Assembly: GCF_028737265.1 (NCBI RefSeq)
Contig: NZ_JAQZAK010000008.1
Coordinates: 1-64,000 of the forward strand
DNA: 64,000 nucleotides
Direction of reading: 5' to 3'
From: Actinomycetospora callitridis
GTDB taxonomy: Bacteria > Actinomycetota > Actinomycetes > Mycobacteriales > Pseudonocardiaceae
The notes below the pieces were generated by a model that searched no databases, was not told where the DNA came from, and worked only from the letters and a program-made list of their open reading frames with translations. Shown here in pieces: positions 48,896 through 56,127 of this stretch (position 1 is the stretch's first letter; each line of letters starts with the position of its first letter). A program made the translations under genes and the position numbers.

Positions 48896-49039
48896 TCAGC
48901 TCGGGTCGCGGTCGGCGCGCAGCCGCGGGTCGTGGCCGTCACCCGGGCGCCGCCGCCGGCGTTCCACGACCGTCAAGGCGACGGACAGGATCGCGAGGAC
49001 GAGCAGGATCGCCAGCAGGACGACGATGAGGGTGCCCAT
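48896..49039 (-). CDS. Small single-span membrane protein
   Basis: A 47-aa protein: Met, then a 22-residue hydrophobic helix (GTLIVVLLAILLVLAILSVA) and a strongly basic cytoplasmic stretch (ERRRRRPGDGHDPRLRADRD). The positive-inside rule is satisfied. It lies 12 nt upstream of the DCC gene on the same strand, so it probably forms an operon with it and could anchor or modulate a redox partner. No family recognised. Confidence 0.55.
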   Translation of the reverse strand: MGTLIVVLLAILLVLAILSVALTVVERRRRRPGDGHDPRLRADRDPS

Positions 49040-49057
49040 GCCCTCAGGATGGCGCCC

Positions 49058-49435
49058 TCAGGAGGCCGGGGTGCCGGGCCGGTAGGTGCCGAAGGACCAG
49101 ACGTTGCCCTCGTCGTCGACGGCCGCGTACTCGCGGGAGCCGTAGTCCTGGTCGACGAGCTCCATGATCACCGTCGCCCCGGCCGCGACGGCGCGGGCGT
49201 GGTGGGCGTCGGGGTCGTCGACGACGACGTACGTGACGGCCCGCCCGGTGGCGAACTGATCGCCCTCCCGGCGGGGCCCGAGCAGCACCGCGCCGCCGTC
49301 GTGGACGAGCTCGGCGTGCTGCACCGCACCGGAGCCGTCGCGGTGGGCGGCGGCGACGGTGAAGCCGAACGCGTCGCGCAGCAGCGTGATCGCCGCGTCG
49401 GGGTCCTGGTAGCGCAGGGTCGGGAAGACGCTCAT
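49058..49435 (-). CDS. VOC family protein (glyoxalase/bleomycin-resistance type)
   Basis: A 125-aa VOC protein: FPTLRYQDPDAAITLLRDAF, AVQHAELVHDGGAVLLGPRR, DDPDAHHARAVAAGATVIME and the ending YGSREYAAVDDEGNVWSFGTY typical of the YdeO/YetH-like branch. It lies 10 nt after the AraC gene on the same strand. AraC-VOC pairs are frequent in actinobacteria. Substrate unknown. Confidence 0.85.
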   Translation of the reverse strand: MSVFPTLRYQDPDAAITLLRDAFGFTVAAAHRDGSGAVQHAELVHDGGAVLLGPRREGDQFATGRAVTYVVVDDPDAHHARAVAAGATVIMELVDQDYGSREYAAVDDEGNVWSFGTYRPGTPAS

Positions 49436-49445
49436 GGCGACGACG

Positions 49446-50288
49446 TTAGGTCGCCGCCCCCGCCGCGTCTTGGACGTCCGGGAACCCGCTGCGCCACTCC
49501 TGCACGTAGCGGGTGGGGGTCACGCCGGCCAGGTCGCGGAACTCGCGCACGAGGTGCGAGTGGTCGGCGAACCCGCACGCGGCGGCGACGTCGGAGATGG
49601 TCGTGGACGACGGCTCGTGCCGGTCCCACGCCCGGGGGACCAGCAGCCGCGCCGCCTCCCGGAACCGCAGCACGCGCCCGGCCGTGGTCGGCGCGAGCCC
49701 GACCTGGTCGCGGAAGCGGGTCAGCAGGTGCCGGCGGCTCCAGCCGGTCTCGTCGGCGAGGGTCGCGACCGCCACCCGGCCGCGTGCCGCGCTCAGGCGG
49801 CCCCAGGCGTGGACGATCTCGGGGTCGGGCCGCGTGTGCGAGCGGTCGAGGAGCCGGCGCAGCGTGGCGTCCACCAGGGCGTGGCGGTCCGGCCAGCTCG
49901 GCGTCTCCGCGAGGCGTCCGGGCAGCTCGGCGAGGGCGGGCACCTCGAGGTCGTCGAGTGCGGTGATGCGATTGGTCAGCAGCGAGAGGGGCCGGTCGAG
50001 CAGGCGCAGGACACCGAGCGGGGTGAGGTCGACCTGGATGCCCTGCTGGTGGCCGGCGAACGCGGTGAGCACGGCCCCGTCGTGCATGCCGGCGAGGAAC
50101 GCGGCCTGCCGGCTGCTCCCGCCGGGCCCGGAGGTCTCCAGGGGGTCGGCCCAGGACAGGATCAGCGTGCAGGCACCGTGCGGTGCCTCGCGCCGCCGCA
50201 GCGGAGCCGTCGCGAGCTCGTCGTAACCCTCGTGACGACGCACCACGCCCCCGAGCGACGGGTGCGGTCGCCCCGCGGGTGAGGTCAT
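49446..50288 (-). CDS. AraC-family transcriptional regulator
   Basis: A 280-aa regulator. The C-terminal double helix-turn-helix is VATLADETGWSRRHLLTRFR and AACGFADHSHLVREFRDLAG, with VTPTRYVQEWR. The N-terminal cupin-like region has HDGAVLTAFAGHQQGIQVDL. ATG 50288 is immediately downstream of a perfect 15-bp palindrome. The gene is divergent from a flavin monooxygenase and is followed by a VOC gene, suggesting control of a small oxidative catabolic module. Confidence 0.88.
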   Translation of the reverse strand: MTSPAGRPHPSLGGVVRRHEGYDELATAPLRRREAPHGACTLILSWADPLETSGPGGSSRQAAFLAGMHDGAVLTAFAGHQQGIQVDLTPLGVLRLLDRPLSLLTNRITALDDLEVPALAELPGRLAETPSWPDRHALVDATLRRLLDRSHTRPDPEIVHAWGRLSAARGRVAVATLADETGWSRRHLLTRFRDQVGLAPTTAGRVLRFREAARLLVPRAWDRHEPSSTTISDVAAACGFADHSHLVREFRDLAGVTPTRYVQEWRSGFPDVQDAAGAAT

Positions 50289-50289
50289 G

Positions 50290-50327
50290 TTGGCAGCCTG
50301 CCAAAAGCGGCGCGGAACGGATACCGT
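50290..50327. promoter_or_regulatory. Palindromic operator and leaderless promoter between AraC and monooxygenase genes
   Basis: TTGGCAG-C-CTGCCAA (50290-50304) is a perfect 15-bp palindrome next to the AraC ATG. TACCGT (50322-50327) ends 8 nt before the monooxygenase GTG 50336 and can be its -10. A protein bound to the palindrome would affect both directions. Confidence 0.5.
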
Positions 50328-50335
50328 CCCGGCCC

Positions 50336-51829
50336 GTGACGGGACGCAACGGGAGTCAGCAGGGGACACAGCGGGGGACGCAGACACGCGTCGTGGTGGT
50401 CGGCGCGGGCTTCGGCGGCATCGCCGCGGCGATCGAGCTCCGCAGCCACGGCATCACCGACGTCGTGATCCTCGACAGCGCGCCGGAGATCGGCGGCACC
50501 TGGTACTACAACAGCTACCCGGGCGCGGCGTGCGACGTCCCGAGCCACCTGTACTCGTTCTCGTTCGCCCAGCGCAGCGACTGGTCGCGGCTGTGCTCCC
50601 CGCAGCCGGAGATCCTCGAGTACCTGCAGGGCGTGGCGAAGGAGTACGGGCTCGAGGAGGTGTTCGAGCCGTCGGTGCTCGTCTCCACGGTCCGGCTCGA
50701 CGAGGCGACGATGACGTGGACCGTCGAGGCGCAGGACGGGCGCAGCTGGCAGGCCGACGCCGTCGTGCTGGCCACGGGCCAGCTGAACACCCCGGCGATC
50801 CCGCCGATCCCCGGTGCCGACGACTTCGCCGGCCCGACGATGCACTCGGCCCGCTGGGACCACGACGTCGACCTGCACGGCAAGCGCGTCGCGGTGGTCG
50901 GCACGGGGGCGAGCGCGGTGCAGTTCGTGCCGGCCATCGCGCCCGAGGTCGGGAAGATGACGGTGTTCCAGCGCAGCGGGAACTGGTTCTTCCCGCGCAA
51001 GAACCGCTACTACCCGCCGGCGCTGCGGGAGTTCTTCCGGCGCGTGCCCGGCGTGATGCGCGCGCGGCGCTTCTTCCTCAAGGGCTACCTCGAGTCCCTG
51101 ACGGTGATGATCCGCCACCCCTCGACCGTCGGGCGGCTCGGGAAGCTGTACTCGACGCTGTTCATGCGACGGCAGCTGCGCGATCCCGAGGTGCGGCGCA
51201 AGGCGTGGCCGGACTACACCTTCGGGTGCAAGCGGATCCTGTTCAGCTCGCACTACCTGCCGGCGCTCGAGCGCGACAACGTCGAGCTCGTCACCGACCG
51301 GGTCACGGCGATCGAGCCCGACGGCGTGCGCACCGACGACGGGCGTCACCACCCGGCCGACGTGCTGATCTGGGGCACCGGGTTCAAGACGACCGAGTTC
51401 ATGTTCCCGATGGACGTCGTCGGCCGCCACGGGCGGACGCTGCAGGAGGAGTGGAGCGACGGCGCCCACGCCCACCTGGGGATGACCGTGCCGGGCTTCC
51501 CGTCGCTGTTCGTGCTCTACGGGCCGAACACCAACACCTCGGGCGGCTCGATCATCGTCTTCCTCGAGGCGCAGGTCGCGTACGTGCGCCAGGCGCTCGA
51601 GGAGACCGCGCGCCGCCGGGCCGCGGCCCTGGAGGTGCGCCGCGACGTCGAGCAGGCGTTCGACCGGCGGCTCCAGGCCCAGTTCGAGGGCACGGCGTGG
51701 ACGCAGTGCGACTCCTGGTACCGCGACGAGTCGGGTCGCATCGTCGCCAACTGGCCGAACTACATGGAGCAGTACGTGCGGGCCGTCGCGCGGATCGATC
51801 CGGCCGAGTACGACTTCATCTCGCGGTAG
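50336..51829 (+). CDS. Baeyer-Villiger-type flavin monooxygenase
   Basis: A 497-aa class B flavoprotein. FAD site VVVVGAGFGGIAAAIELRSHG. Fingerprint FAGPTMHSARWDHD fits FxGxxxHxxxW(P/D) of Baeyer-Villiger monooxygenases. NADPH site VAVVGTGASAVQFVPAI. Further signatures are GGTWYYNSYPGAACDVPSH and WGTGFKTTEFMFP. It inserts oxygen next to a ketone, or oxidises N/S, with NADPH and O2. The GTG start lies 8 nt after TACCGT. Divergence from the AraC gene implies induction by substrate. Confidence 0.92.
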   Translation: MTGRNGSQQGTQRGTQTRVVVVGAGFGGIAAAIELRSHGITDVVILDSAPEIGGTWYYNSYPGAACDVPSHLYSFSFAQRSDWSRLCSPQPEILEYLQGVAKEYGLEEVFEPSVLVSTVRLDEATMTWTVEAQDGRSWQADAVVLATGQLNTPAIPPIPGADDFAGPTMHSARWDHDVDLHGKRVAVVGTGASAVQFVPAIAPEVGKMTVFQRSGNWFFPRKNRYYPPALREFFRRVPGVMRARRFFLKGYLESLTVMIRHPSTVGRLGKLYSTLFMRRQLRDPEVRRKAWPDYTFGCKRILFSSHYLPALERDNVELVTDRVTAIEPDGVRTDDGRHHPADVLIWGTGFKTTEFMFPMDVVGRHGRTLQEEWSDGAHAHLGMTVPGFPSLFVLYGPNTNTSGGSIIVFLEAQVAYVRQALEETARRRAAALEVRRDVEQAFDRRLQAQFEGTAWTQCDSWYRDESGRIVANWPNYMEQYVRAVARIDPAEYDFISR

Positions 51830-51851
51830 TTGTCCACAGGGTCTGTCCACA
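51830..51851 (+). other. Two directly repeated DnaA-box-like sequences
   Basis: TTGTCCACA (51830-51838) and CTGTCCACA (51843-51851), separated by four bases, in the 86-bp gap between the monooxygenase and methionine aminopeptidase genes. TTGTCCACA is the high-GC actinobacterial DnaA-box consensus. The first begins one base after the stop codon of the monooxygenase gene. Confidence 0.6.
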
Positions 51852-51915
51852 CTGGGGACGAACTACACGCCTGTGATTACCGGCCCGGATCCGGCCGGTG
51901 TCTAGGGTCGGAAGG

Positions 51916-52701
51916 ATGTTGCGGCGTTCCGAGATCGAGCTCAAGACCTCCGGTGAGGTCGACGCGATGCGCGAGGCGGGGCGCGTCGTCGCGCGCTGCC
52001 TCGACGCGGTGCGGGCCGCCGCGACGGTCGGCACGTCGCTCGAGGAGCTCGACGGTGTGGCGCACGACGTCATGAAGGACGCGGGCGCGGTGCCGGCGTT
52101 CCTCGACTACCACCCGCACTTCGCGCCCAGCCCGTTCCCGGGTGTCATCTGCGCCAGCGTCAACGACGCGGTCGTCCACGCCATCCCCGGGCCCCACCGG
52201 CTGGCCGAGGGCGACCTGCTCAGCGTCGACTGCGGCGCGTTCCTCGACGGCTGGTGCGGCGACGCCGCCATCAGCCTGGTGGTCGGCGCCGACCCGGACC
52301 CGGCCGACCTCGCGCTCATCGCCACCACCGAGCGGGCCCTGCAGGCCGGGATCGACGCCGCGGTGCCGGGCGGGAAGCTCGGCGACCTGGGCGCGGCCAT
52401 CGGCGCGGTGGCCCGCGAGGCCGGCTACGGGATGCTCGCCGACCACGGCGGCCACGGCATCGGGCGCGCCATGCACGAGGCGCCGCACGTGCCGAACGAG
52501 GGCCGTGCCGGGCGGGGCATGCGGCTGCGCGCGGGCATGGTGATCGCGATCGAGCCGATGCTGCACGCCGGTGGTGGGGACGAGTACGTCCACGACGCCG
52601 ACGGGTGGACCCTGCGGACCGCCGACGGCAGCCGCGCGGCGCACGTGGAGCACACCGTCGCGATCACCGAGAACGGCCCGCGGGTGCTGACCCTGGCCTG
52701 A
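51916..52701 (+). CDS. map: Type I methionine aminopeptidase
   Basis: A 261-aa pita-bread metallopeptidase. Metal ligands are visible as Asp in LLSVDCGAFLDGW, Asp in WCGDAAISLVVG, His in GHGIGRAMHEAPHVPN, Glu in VIAIEPMLHAGG and Glu in AAHVEHTVAITE. It removes the initiator Met from new proteins. ATG 51916 lies 7 nt after TAGGGT (51903-51908) and also has GGAAGG directly before it, so it can start leaderless. A DnaA-box pair sits upstream, and the gene ends inside a very large hairpin. Confidence 0.94.
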   Translation: MLRRSEIELKTSGEVDAMREAGRVVARCLDAVRAAATVGTSLEELDGVAHDVMKDAGAVPAFLDYHPHFAPSPFPGVICASVNDAVVHAIPGPHRLAEGDLLSVDCGAFLDGWCGDAAISLVVGADPDPADLALIATTERALQAGIDAAVPGGKLGDLGAAIGAVAREAGYGMLADHGGHGIGRAMHEAPHVPNEGRAGRGMRLRAGMVIAIEPMLHAGGGDEYVHDADGWTLRTADGSRAAHVEHTVAITENGPRVLTLA

Positions 52702-52778
52702 GGTGCGCCTCCGGCGCAGGTGAGCAGTTCGGAGTGCTGGAGCACTTCGAACTGCTCACATGCCCGGAGGGCACACCT
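52701..52778. terminator. Very long bidirectional hairpin terminator
   Basis: Inner arms 52720-52738 and 52741-52759 are 19-nt reverse complements with one mismatch and a 2-nt loop. Outer arms 52701-52719 and 52760-52778 continue the pairing with minor bulges. The structure covers almost 80 bp and includes bases of both convergent stop codons. It is much longer than a normal terminator and could also be a repetitive extragenic element. Confidence 0.8.
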
Positions 52779-53394
52779 AGGACTGGCTCGCCGCCCGGTC
52801 GTCCTGGGGCGAGTCGCCCTGCGACGCGCCCTCGCGCGGGGCGTCCGCCCGCTCGCGGTGCGCCTGCTCCCACCCGGAGTCGTCGCGGGCCGCGTCCTCG
52901 CCGCCGTCCGAGCGCGGCTTGCGGCGCACGTTGCGGCGGTCGAGGCGGTGCAGCATCCCGTTGCTGTCGCGGCCCCAGTGGGTCCCGTGGGAATCGGTGA
53001 ACCGCATCTCCGGCACGGCCGGCGCGGAGTAGAGCTCGTCGCGGTCCACCTCGCCGGCGTCGAAGGGCAGCGAGTGGATCTCGTCGCTGGCCGGGGGCAG
53101 GAGCGCCATCGAGACGCTGTGCTGCTCGTCGCTGGAGGGCAGGCTGAACAGGCAGCGCACCTGGAAGACCGGGGAGTCGCCCCCGTTGTGCACGATGAGG
53201 ACGTAGTCCTCGTCGCGGTCGTGCCGGGCGCCTTCATCGAGCCAGGCCGTGACGCCCTGCGCCTGCTGCTCCTGGCGGACCTCGACCTGGTCCTTCCGGT
53301 TCAGGAGCATGATCCAGACATAGGCGGCGAAGCCGAGCAGCGAGCCGGCACTGCCGACCGCCGACACCCACTGCGCGGCGATCTGCGAAGTCAT
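52777..53394 (-). CDS. Membrane-anchored hypothetical protein
   Basis: A 205-aa protein with one N-terminal transmembrane helix (WVSAVGSAGSLLGFAAYVWI), a short coil (NRKDQVEVRQEQQAQG) and a beta-rich domain (YVLIVHNGGDSPVFQVRCLF, MALLPPASDEIHSLPF, MRFTDSHGTHWGRDSNGMLH). The tail is charged and disordered. The layout is that of actinobacterial proteins with a cytoplasmic beta-sandwich behind a membrane anchor. No function recognised. ATG 53394 follows GAGGACG. It is convergent with map through a shared hairpin. Confidence 0.7.
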   Translation of the reverse strand: MTSQIAAQWVSAVGSAGSLLGFAAYVWIMLLNRKDQVEVRQEQQAQGVTAWLDEGARHDRDEDYVLIVHNGGDSPVFQVRCLFSLPSSDEQHSVSMALLPPASDEIHSLPFDAGEVDRDELYSAPAVPEMRFTDSHGTHWGRDSNGMLHRLDRRNVRRKPRSDGGEDAARDDSGWEQAHRERADAPREGASQGDSPQDDRAASQS

Positions 53395-53477
53395 TCGTGG
53401 TCGTCCTCTGTGATGGTGGTGCGGGTGAGTCCGGACGAGGAGGTGCCCCACCGGACGGCGGTCTACGCTCCCGCGTC

Positions 53478-54041
53478 GTGAGCGAGTCCGATTCGTCTGC
53501 TGTGCCGTCGACCACCCGGCGTCCGGCGCCCGACCCGCCGAAGGCGACGCCGCCCGCCGGCGGCTCGCCGGGGGCGATCGTGCGCTGGACCGTGGACATG
53601 ATCAATGCCCGCGACGCGGCGGCGATGCGTCAGGTGTGGGCCGACGAGGTCCGCGTCCGCTTCCCCCCGCGCACCGTGCGCGGCGTCGACGAGCTCGAGG
53701 CGTGGTGGGACGAGGTGTTCGCCGCGGTCCCCGACCTCACGCTGACGATCCAGGGTCTGGTGGAGCACGGCGACGAGGTCTTCATGCGCTGGCAGCTGAC
53801 CGGGCACCACAGCGGCGGCGAGTGGGAGGGCATCGCGGCCACGGGCTCACACGTCGACCTCGACGGGATGGACCACTTCACGTTCGCCGACGGCGTCATC
53901 GCGAGCAACTTCGTGGTCTTCGACCAGATGCAGTTCGCCCGCCAGATCGGCCTGCTGCCCGCCGACGGCTCGCGCCTCGACGCCGCCGCGAAGCGCGGCT
54001 TCAACTTGATGGCACGACGCCGGGGGTCCAAGCGCGGTTAG
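53478..54041 (+). CDS. SnoaL-like/NTF2-fold protein
   Basis: A 187-aa protein. After a 35-residue disordered Pro/Ser-rich N-terminus there is an NTF2-like domain: IVRWTVDMINARDAAAMRQV, GVDELEAWWDEVFAAVPDLT, VFMRWQLTGHHSGGEWEGIA and DHFTFADGVIASNFVVFDQM. The fold is used by polyketide cyclases, epoxide hydrolases and binding proteins, so activity cannot be stated. GTG 53478 follows TACGCT by 8 nt (leaderless). Its 3' end overlaps the convergent small HTH gene by 4 nt. Confidence 0.8.
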   Translation: MSESDSSAVPSTTRRPAPDPPKATPPAGGSPGAIVRWTVDMINARDAAAMRQVWADEVRVRFPPRTVRGVDELEAWWDEVFAAVPDLTLTIQGLVEHGDEVFMRWQLTGHHSGGEWEGIAATGSHVDLDGMDHFTFADGVIASNFVVFDQMQFARQIGLLPADGSRLDAAAKRGFNLMARRRGSKRG

Positions 54042-54277
54042 GCGCTCTTGGTGCTGCTCTCGCGGCGGCTGCGGCCCTGCGTCCCGCCACGGCCGCGGAA
54101 CTCCACGCCGGCGTCGACGAGCAGCCGGCGGACCCGGCCGATGCTGTAGCCGGTCTCCGAGCAGATCTCCCGGATGCTGGCACCCTTCTGGTACCGCTTG
54201 AGCAGCTCGTTCCCGAGCTTGGTGCGCTCCGTCCCCGTCACCCGCTGGTTGCGCGCCAGCTCCGGTGTCTTCGCCAT
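54038..54277 (-). CDS. Small helix-turn-helix protein
   Basis: A 79-aa protein with one helix-turn-helix: LGNELLKRYQKGASIREICS, ETGYSIGRVRRLLVDAGV. A basic Ser/Arg tail follows. Near-identical small proteins occur widely in actinobacteria, so it may not belong to the neighbouring restriction-modification genes, although a controller role is conceivable. ATG 54277 is preceded by GGGGGAG-like sequence on the minus strand's upstream side only weakly. Confidence 0.8.
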   Translation of the reverse strand: MAKTPELARNQRVTGTERTKLGNELLKRYQKGASIREICSETGYSIGRVRRLLVDAGVEFRGRGGTQGRSRRESSTKSA

Positions 54278-54428
54278 ACGGGGGAGTATCACAGCGAGTG
54301 GCCGAACGTCGCCACTACCGGGGATTACTGCTGAGTCAAGCGGTCGGACGCGTACTGCGAACGAGATCAAGGTACGCCCGTTGGCGGATCTCGATGACGG
54401 ACCGTACCCGAAACCGTCCGAGCCTGTA

Positions 54429-55121
54429 CTACCTGTAAGCGGGGTACTGGCGGCCGCGGGGAGCGACCTCCTCGGCCGACTCGGCACCCCAGCTCGACCA
54501 CCCGGGACGGGCGTAGCGGGCGAACATCTCGAGGTACGGCCCCGGCGAGCACGCCTCGATGAGGTCGTAGGCCTCCTCGGGCTTGCGGGAGTGCTCCCGC
54601 TTGCGCGTCTCGATCATGTTGACCTGGCGGCGGCCCGGATCGAGCGTGCGCATCGACCCGCGCACGCCGAAGAGGATCAGCTCGGTGACGTTGCGGAAGT
54701 AGAACCCGACGCCGCGCCCGTCGGGTCCGCCGTCCTTGCGTCGCTTGGCCCAGACCAGGTTGCTGACGTAGCGGAAGCCCCAGCCCTGCATCACCGCCAG
54801 GCCCTCGGGCAGCAGCGCGTTGGGCACCCACAGGTAGAGGTGGGCGTTGGCGGAGACGACGTCGGACACGGGGAGCGAGGCGATGTCCGCGGCGCTCATG
54901 GTGTCGTAGCGGTCGAGCCGCCGGTGCTCGGGCGCGACCTTGCCGGTGCGGTTGGTGAACCGCCACGGGGGGTCGGCGTACACGCAGGAGAAGCCGCCCG
55001 CGGTGCGCGGCAGCGCGGTGCTCTCCAACGGGGCGGCGTCCACGCGCAGGGGCTCCGCGCGCCGGGCGCGCGTCGCCGTGGGGTTCTCGTCGCTCGGTTC
55101 GACGTCCACCGCCGCGGTCAT
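54429..55121 (-). CDS. MT-A70-family DNA adenine-N6 methyltransferase
   Basis: A 230-aa protein with the catalytic motif YADPPWRF (DPPW, about residues 48-55) and the family blocks ANAHLYLWVPNALLPEGLAV, MQGWGFRYVSNLVWAK, GVGFYFRNVTELILFGVRG and the C-terminal GPYLEMFARYARPGW. DPPW enzymes methylate adenine N6. ATG 55121 is chosen because AGGAGGT lies 9 nt upstream; an ATG at 55202 would add 27 residues but has a poor site. It lies 148 bp downstream of a BglII-type endonuclease on the same strand, so it is the likely protective methylase of a restriction-modification system. Confidence 0.88.
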   Translation of the reverse strand: MTAAVDVEPSDENPTATRARRAEPLRVDAAPLESTALPRTAGGFSCVYADPPWRFTNRTGKVAPEHRRLDRYDTMSAADIASLPVSDVVSANAHLYLWVPNALLPEGLAVMQGWGFRYVSNLVWAKRRKDGGPDGRGVGFYFRNVTELILFGVRGSMRTLDPGRRQVNMIETRKREHSRKPEEAYDLIEACSPGPYLEMFARYARPGWSSWGAESAEEVAPRGRQYPAYR

Positions 55122-55269
55122 CGTCTCGGACCTCCTCGCCGGGATCGGGGCGGGCGGGACGTTAGCGGCGGCCCCCGACAGCGCCGTGTCGTCGCTGCTC
55201 ATGGCCCCCCCGCCGACGGCGACGCGGGCGCGACGCAGGAGCGACCGCGGCGGTGGTCGTTGCGGGGGC

Positions 55270-56019
55270 TCATGGCACGTACTCGTCGGTGAGCATCAGC
55301 GGCGCCGGGGCCGGGGCGCGGGCCGGCTCGCCGGGCGCCGGGTCCCAGCAGCGACGCGAGATCGCCACCGCCAGCAGGGGACAGCCGCCGGCGTCGCCCC
55401 GGGTCATGCGCGACTCGAGCTTGCCCAGGTGGGTGGTGGTCGACGTCGAGAGCCGGCTGCGCACCTCGTCGTCGCTGCGCCCGGCCGCCCGGGCCAGCTC
55501 CCTCGCGAGCTCGCGCAGGTCGTCGTGGGTGCGGGTCAGCAGCACCGCGCCGTCGATGAGGCCGGCGTCGTAGAGCGCGCGGTAGGCCCCGATGTCGCGG
55601 TCGAGGTTGCCGTCCTTGGCGTTCCACTCCACGTCGAGGGCCACGCGGCCCTTGACGTTGTCGACCTTGTAGCCCTCGTTGAACACCTCGCTCTCGCGCA
55701 CGGTCACGCCGTGCTCGCCGGCCGGGTGCCACGGCTGCACCTGCAGGCGGGAGGTCACGACGGTGTCGACGCGGCCCTCGCGCCAGCCGCGCTCGCGGAA
55801 CGCGGTGTTGAGGCGTGCGGCCAGCCGCGACTCGTTGCCCCCCGCCTCGACGAGGTCGGCCGTGGTGAGCGTGAAGCCCGTGAGCACCGCGCAGAGCTCG
55901 GTGACCTCGTCCGCGCACGTGGCCGCGAGGACGGCGGCGGCGTTGCGCGTCTCGCGCAGCTCGTAGCGCTCGGCGACGGCGGTCGGCAGCGCGGTGGTCC
56001 AGCTGCCGGTGAGCTCCAT
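55270..56019 (-). CDS. Restriction endonuclease of BglII/BstYI type
   Basis: A 249-aa protein. The core GRVALDVEWNAKDGNLDRD, followed by IGAYRALYDAGLIDGAVLL, fits the BglII/BstYI family (PF09195) variant of the PD-(D/E)XK fold, in which the second half of the motif is ExN/Q. Relatives cut RGATCY or AGATCT; specificity here is unknown. ATG 56019 starts the conserved N-terminus. The upstream gene in a two-gene cassette with an MT-A70 methylase; no other restriction subunits are adjacent. Confidence 0.82.
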   Translation of the reverse strand: MELTGSWTTALPTAVAERYELRETRNAAAVLAATCADEVTELCAVLTGFTLTTADLVEAGGNESRLAARLNTAFRERGWREGRVDTVVTSRLQVQPWHPAGEHGVTVRESEVFNEGYKVDNVKGRVALDVEWNAKDGNLDRDIGAYRALYDAGLIDGAVLLTRTHDDLRELARELARAAGRSDDEVRSRLSTSTTTHLGKLESRMTRGDAGGCPLLAVAISRRCWDPAPGEPARAPAPAPLMLTDEYVP

Positions 56020-56075
56020 CGCCCGACATTCTGGCAGCACGGTCGGCCGCGTCCGACCCGCGGGAGCGTGTCGCC

Positions 56076-56127
56076 TAAGGTCCCTCGAATGGGTCACGAC
56101 GGGACGCGTGGAGCGTGCTGCCGATGA
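56076..56127 (+). promoter_or_regulatory. Leaderless 12-codon ORF coupled to glycosyltransferase gene
   Basis: TAAGGT (56076-56081) ends 7 nt before ATG 56089, which opens a 12-codon ORF (MGHDGTRGACCR) whose TGA lies inside the ATGA that starts the glycosyltransferase. The peptide ends with two consecutive Cys codons. Cys-rich leaderless ORFs in mycobacteria can attenuate downstream genes in response to cysteine; a similar role here is inferred. Confidence 0.5.

Noticed and set aside
51830..51851. DnaA boxes considered as oriC
   Set aside because: Only two boxes in an 86-bp gap, no dnaA, dnaN or rnpA-rpmH neighbours, no AT-rich region.
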